A stretch of 64,000 nucleotides of DNA from Massilia kyonggiensis (GTDB lineage Bacteria > Pseudomonadota > Gammaproteobacteria > Burkholderiales > Burkholderiaceae_D): positions 1-64,000 of the forward strand of contig NZ_JANUGY010000013.1 in the NCBI RefSeq assembly GCF_024756235.1, given 5' to 3'. The position numbers and the translations under genes were made by a program. A model generated the notes under the pieces. The model saw only the letters and a list, made by a program, of their open reading frames with translations, did not search any database and was not told the DNA's origin. Positions 60,991-64,000 of the stretch are shown one piece after another; within the stretch, counting starts at the first letter, position 1, and the number at the start of each line of letters is the position of its first letter.

Positions 60991-62330
60991 TGGCCGCCCT
61001 GACGGTCTCGCGGATCCTGCATGCGGGCTACGTGTTCGCGTGCGGGGATACGCGCATCGCCTTCGACACCATCTTCGAAAACCCGTTCAGCCGCAACTGC
61101 CATGCGTTCCCGGACGTACGCTTCGACGAAGCGCTGATCCGGCGCCAGCGCTTCGACGCCGTCTTCATCTCGCACTTCCACGACGACCACTGCTCGCTCG
61201 AGAGCCTGGACCTGCTGGACCGCGCGACGCCGCTGTACATCTACTGCCTGTTCGACGAGTTGTTCGACATGGTGCGCGAGCTGGGTTTCACGAACGTGCA
61301 CGCGCTGCGGCTGAACGTGCCCGTGGACGTCGGCCCGTTCCGGGTCGTGCCGCGCGAAGCGATGGATGCCGAGGTCGATTCGATGTTCCAGATCCGGGTC
61401 GCCGGGCTGAATGTCCTGAACGTCGTCGACTCGTGGATCGACGATGCGGCGCTCGCACGCCTTGTCGCAGAAAAGCCGTGGGACCTCGTGCTGTTTCCGT
61501 TCCAGACGATGCGCGAGATCGAGGTGCTGGCCCCGACGCGCGCCGAACCCGCGCCGCCGGCGCTGCCGGAGGAATGGCTGGAGCAGTTGCAGGCCCTGGA
61601 CCCGCGCTTCGTCGTGCCGAGCTCCTGCCAGTTCCAGCTCGAACCCTGGTCCTGGTACAACCGCGCGTTCTTTCCGATCTCGTATGCCCGCTTCGCGCGG
61701 GACGTGCAGGCGGTGCTGCCGCACGCGCGTGTCGTGCGCATGGATCCGTCGGTGTCGATGGCGCTCGATGCGGACGGGCTGCGTGCCGCGCCGCCGCTGG
61801 AGTGGGTCATCCCCGTCGGCGCGCAGGACGTCGACTACGTCTACGAAGGCAACGCCGACGCGCCACCCACGGCCGACATCGCCCGCCATTTCCCCGCGCT
61901 GGCGGCGGACCAGTGGGCGCGCGTGCTGGACTTTTGCCGCACCGGCCTGGCGGACCGGTACGCGTCCCTCGATGACGAGAGCGATTATTTCGACAGCCCG
62001 CGCGTGTGGCAGTTGTCGATCTACGATCACGCGGGCGAGGTCACGCGTTTCCGCTACCGGCTGGCACCGGGCAGCGCGGACCCTGTCGACGATGGTGGAC
62101 CGCTGGGCTGGACCACCGACATCCCGGCCGTGAAACTGTATGCGGCGCTGGAACTGGGCGAGTCGCTGACGTCGCTGTACATGCGCATCAACGACGCCGT
62201 CTTCGACGCGGACACGGAGCGCGACGTGGCGCAGGCCGACGTGGTCGAGGATCCGCTGATCCGCTGCCTGTTCAGCGAGGGCTTCGGCACCTACCAGCGG
62301 GCGCAGTTGCGGCGGCTGCTCGCGCGCTAG
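60990..62330 (+). CDS. MBL-fold metallo-hydrolase family protein
   Basis: This 446-residue protein begins with a metallo-beta-lactamase-like fold. HFHDDH at residues 62-67 gives the zinc ligands, and FISHFHDDHCSLESLDL and VVDSWIDD follow. The C-terminal part (about residues 230-440) contains PISYARFARDVQAVLP, then a longer region without a named domain. Reaction and substrate are unknown; many such proteins hydrolyse phosphoesters or phospholipid-like compounds. It is coupled to the 75-residue gene upstream. Its stop overlaps the converging DUF488 gene by four bases. Confidence 0.8.
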   Translation: MAALTVSRILHAGYVFACGDTRIAFDTIFENPFSRNCHAFPDVRFDEALIRRQRFDAVFISHFHDDHCSLESLDLLDRATPLYIYCLFDELFDMVRELGFTNVHALRLNVPVDVGPFRVVPREAMDAEVDSMFQIRVAGLNVLNVVDSWIDDAALARLVAEKPWDLVLFPFQTMREIEVLAPTRAEPAPPALPEEWLEQLQALDPRFVVPSSCQFQLEPWSWYNRAFFPISYARFARDVQAVLPHARVVRMDPSVSMALDADGLRAAPPLEWVIPVGAQDVDYVYEGNADAPPTADIARHFPALAADQWARVLDFCRTGLADRYASLDDESDYFDSPRVWQLSIYDHAGEVTRFRYRLAPGSADPVDDGGPLGWTTDIPAVKLYAALELGESLTSLYMRINDAVFDADTERDVAQADVVEDPLIRCLFSEGFGTYQRAQLRRLLAR

Positions 62331-62878
62331 GCCGGCCCGAAGTCCAATTGCGATTGTTCCGGCGGATACGTGATCCGCAGGCCCTCGACGTGGGCGAAGG
62401 GCGTGAGCTTGTGCGGCTTGCGCTGGCGCGCATCGATGATGTCGTCGACGGGCACGCCGCGCACGAGCAGCGCATCGGCGACGAGCGAGCGGTGGCAGCG
62501 CCACGGCACCGCTTCCGCGCACATCAGCGCGCACGTCCTGGTCCGGGCGAGTTCGATGACCGCATCGACGTTAGCCGCGAATTCGTCGGTCTGCATGTAG
62601 TCCGCGTAGCCGCGGAACGACGTGTTGCGCCAGGCTGCATTCGGCGAATCCTTGAGCGGCCGGCGCAGGCCGCCGAGGCCCTTCAGGTACCGGTATTCGA
62701 TGCCCGCGTCGGCCAGCGACGCCGCGAGTTCATCCTGCCCGAACTGCGGGTTGTGGCGCGATTTCGGGACGGTTCGGATGTCGAGCAGGCAGGCGATGCC
62801 GTTCTGCCACAGCAGGCCGATGAACTCCTCGATCGTGCGGTTGGAATGACCGATGGTGCAGACGGGTGCGGGTGTCAT
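62327..62878 (-). CDS. DUF488-family protein
   Basis: This 183-residue protein has the DUF488 pattern: CTIGHSNRTIEEFIGLLWQNGIACLLDIRTVPKS, YLKGLGG and a C-terminal ALMCAEAVPWRCHRSLVADAL. The cysteines in that last segment are the conserved CxE-x5-CH form. The family is widespread and of uncertain function, with nucleotide or thiol chemistry suggested. It has no signal peptide. It converges on the metallo-hydrolase gene. Confidence 0.9.
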   Translation of the reverse strand: MTPAPVCTIGHSNRTIEEFIGLLWQNGIACLLDIRTVPKSRHNPQFGQDELAASLADAGIEYRYLKGLGGLRRPLKDSPNAAWRNTSFRGYADYMQTDEFAANVDAVIELARTRTCALMCAEAVPWRCHRSLVADALLVRGVPVDDIIDARQRKPHKLTPFAHVEGLRITYPPEQSQLDFGPA

Positions 62879-63014
62879 GGCCTTATTCTGGCACGGCCGC
62901 GCGGGGCGGGGCGCCCGCTACCTTACAGACTGAAACGTCTCTTACAGCGACCGAACAGAGCCTTTCAAACGTGCGCGCTAGCATGAAGTCATCCACTTCA
63001 TTCGGGAGAACAAA

Positions 63015-63425
63015 ATGACACTCGATACTCGCCCCTTGCTGCGCATCGCCGCCATCCTGGCCTTGAGCGCCGCCACCACGTCCGCGTTCGCGCAGAGCGC
63101 CGAATACCGCCGCGGCTACGACGACGGCTACGCTGCCGGCCTGCGTGAAGCCGGCGGCGGCGGCCGCGGTGAAGGCCGCGGCTGGCGCGTGTTCGTGGAA
63201 GACGCCGAATATGGCACGCATTACGCGTCCTGCGACGCGCGCCGCGCCGTGCGTTATCAGGTCGAACGCAATCGCGGCACCGTCCGTGCCGACAACCAGC
63301 TGTGCGGCGATCCGGCGCACGGCGAGCCGAAACGGCTGCGCATCGTGTACCGGTGCGGCGACAGCGAGGCGGTACGTGTCGTTGCGCGTGAGAACGAGAC
63401 GGTGCGGTTGAGCTGCAGGCGCTGA
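63015..63425 (+). CDS. small secreted protein, 136 residues
   Basis: This protein has a signal peptide (TRPLLRIAAILALSAATTSAFA). A mature part follows that begins AEYRRGYDDGYAAGLREAGGGG, a repeat of small and aromatic residues. The C-terminal YGTHYASCDARRAVRY, NQLCGDPA, YRCGDSEA and RLSCRR include four cysteines that may form two disulfides. GGGAGAACAAA precedes the ATG. The family is unknown. The DUF488 gene is divergent from it, with 136 bp between. Confidence 0.7.
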   Translation: MTLDTRPLLRIAAILALSAATTSAFAQSAEYRRGYDDGYAAGLREAGGGGRGEGRGWRVFVEDAEYGTHYASCDARRAVRYQVERNRGTVRADNQLCGDPAHGEPKRLRIVYRCGDSEAVRVVARENETVRLSCRR

Positions 63426-63457
63426 GGGCCGCTACGAAACGAAACGCCTGGTCATAC

Positions 63458-64000
63458 TCAACCTTGAGAGTGCATCAGCGCAATCCCCATCTCCCGATAC
63501 GGCCGCAACACCTCCTCGCCGGTCCCCGCCGGCACCACGATCCCGCTGATCTCGGACAACCCGACGATCCGGTACGGGGATGCGGTGGCCAGCTTCTCCG
63601 ACGACGCGAGCACGATGGTCTCGGCCGCCGCGTGACATAGCGCCCGCTTGATGCACGCCTCTTCGTAATCGCCGGTCGACAGCCCGCTCTCGGGATGCAC
63701 GCTCGTCACGCCCATGAAATACGTGTCGGCGCGGATCTGCGCGATCGCTTCCAGCGTCGCCGCGCCCACGCCCACGGCTGAATGCCGGAACAGGCGGCCG
63801 CCCAGCATGATGACTTCGATGTCCGGATGGTCCATCAGTTCCATGGCGATGGAGGGGCTGTGCGTGACGACCGTCGCTCCCAGGCGCCGCGGCAGCGCGC
63901 GCACGAGTTGGGCGCACGTGGTGCCGCCGTCGACGAACACGACCTGGCCCGGCTGCACGAGCGCGGCGGCGGCGCGGCCGATGGCGGCCTTGTCGTCGGT
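63458..64000 (-). CDS. DeoR-family transcriptional regulator, C-terminal part (runs off the window end)
   Basis: This minus-strand frame is open to base 64000 and encodes 180 residues of the DeoR sensor domain. It starts DDKAAIGRAAAALVQPGQVVFVDGGTTCAQLVRAL, then IEVIMLGGRLFRHSAVGVGAATLEAI and STGDYEEACIKRALCHAAAETIVLASSEK. The G-GTT sugar-phosphate binding loop is intact. DeoR regulators sense phosphorylated sugars. The helix-turn-helix start and the regulated genes lie beyond the window. It could be AgaR- or GlpR-like. Confidence 0.9.
   Translation of the reverse strand, partial: TDDKAAIGRAAAALVQPGQVVFVDGGTTCAQLVRALPRRLGATVVTHSPSIAMELMDHPDIEVIMLGGRLFRHSAVGVGAATLEAIAQIRADTYFMGVTSVHPESGLSTGDYEEACIKRALCHAAAETIVLASSEKLATASPYRIVGLSEISGIVVPAGTGEEVLRPYREMGIALMHSQG

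Overview
The window looks like chromosome of a high-G+C betaproteobacterium, most likely Oxalobacteraceae close to Massilia. This is inferred from gene content and order: a BPSS1780-type membrane protein, polA next to DUF2782 and thrB, pilT-pilU divergent from yggS-proC, glcDEF, and TonB receptors beside glycoside hydrolases. No rRNA, tRNA, CRISPR array or replication origin was seen. Nearly all of the sequence is coding, with many 4-bp stop/start overlaps.

Region 1 (1-9418) is a housekeeping block: the edge of an IS1595-type transposase, an SRPBCC protein, uvrD, a BPSS1780 membrane protein, thrB, a DUF2782 protein, polA and an alpha/beta hydrolase. Region 2 (about 9420-14100) is an accessory island with AT-rich ends. 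It holds an orphan type VI secretion spike gene (vgrG) with a transthyretin-like tail, an unrecognised cargo gene and a lipoprotein gene. Base composition changes inside vgrG at about 11340, which suggests a swapped tail-plus-cargo cassette. Region 3 (14139-32427) is again core metabolism: dienelactone hydrolase, ZIP metal transporter, a 47-residue membrane protein, sulfurtransferase / DMT transporter / Rieske oxygenase, the isoprenoid operon xseB-ispA-dxs, a hybrid histidine kinase, a 2OG-Fe oxygenase / rhomboid / PduO operon, glycolate oxidase glcDEF with small followers, and a Rho-binding antiterminator.

Region 4 (32525-40097) is the strongest candidate for a little-described system. A DUF4331 / lipoprotein / TPR / HupE-UreJ operon meets an ECF sigma factor and RskA-type anti-sigma factor head-on, and a TonB receptor gene lies divergent from the sigma gene. 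The DUF4331 operon and the TonB receptor share the upstream motif TG(A/C)ATCC-N16-CGTA(C/T)A, as expected for targets of one ECF sigma factor. The EF-hand in the HupE/UreJ protein hints at metal sensing or transport at the envelope.

Region 5 (40120-60300) is rich in carbohydrate genes: GH97, a TIGR01782-like TonB receptor, a GH43-like enzyme, GH31 with a PA14 domain, and two paralogous secreted esterases. LacI-type palindromes lie near the receptor and between GH31 and one esterase. Type IV pilus motors pilU-pilT, yggS-proC and a CAP/DUF4214 lipoprotein sit among them. Region 6 (60309-64000) holds an orphan MazF/PemK-like protein, an MBL-fold hydrolase, a DUF488 protein, a small secreted protein and the C-terminal part of a DeoR-family regulator running off the end.
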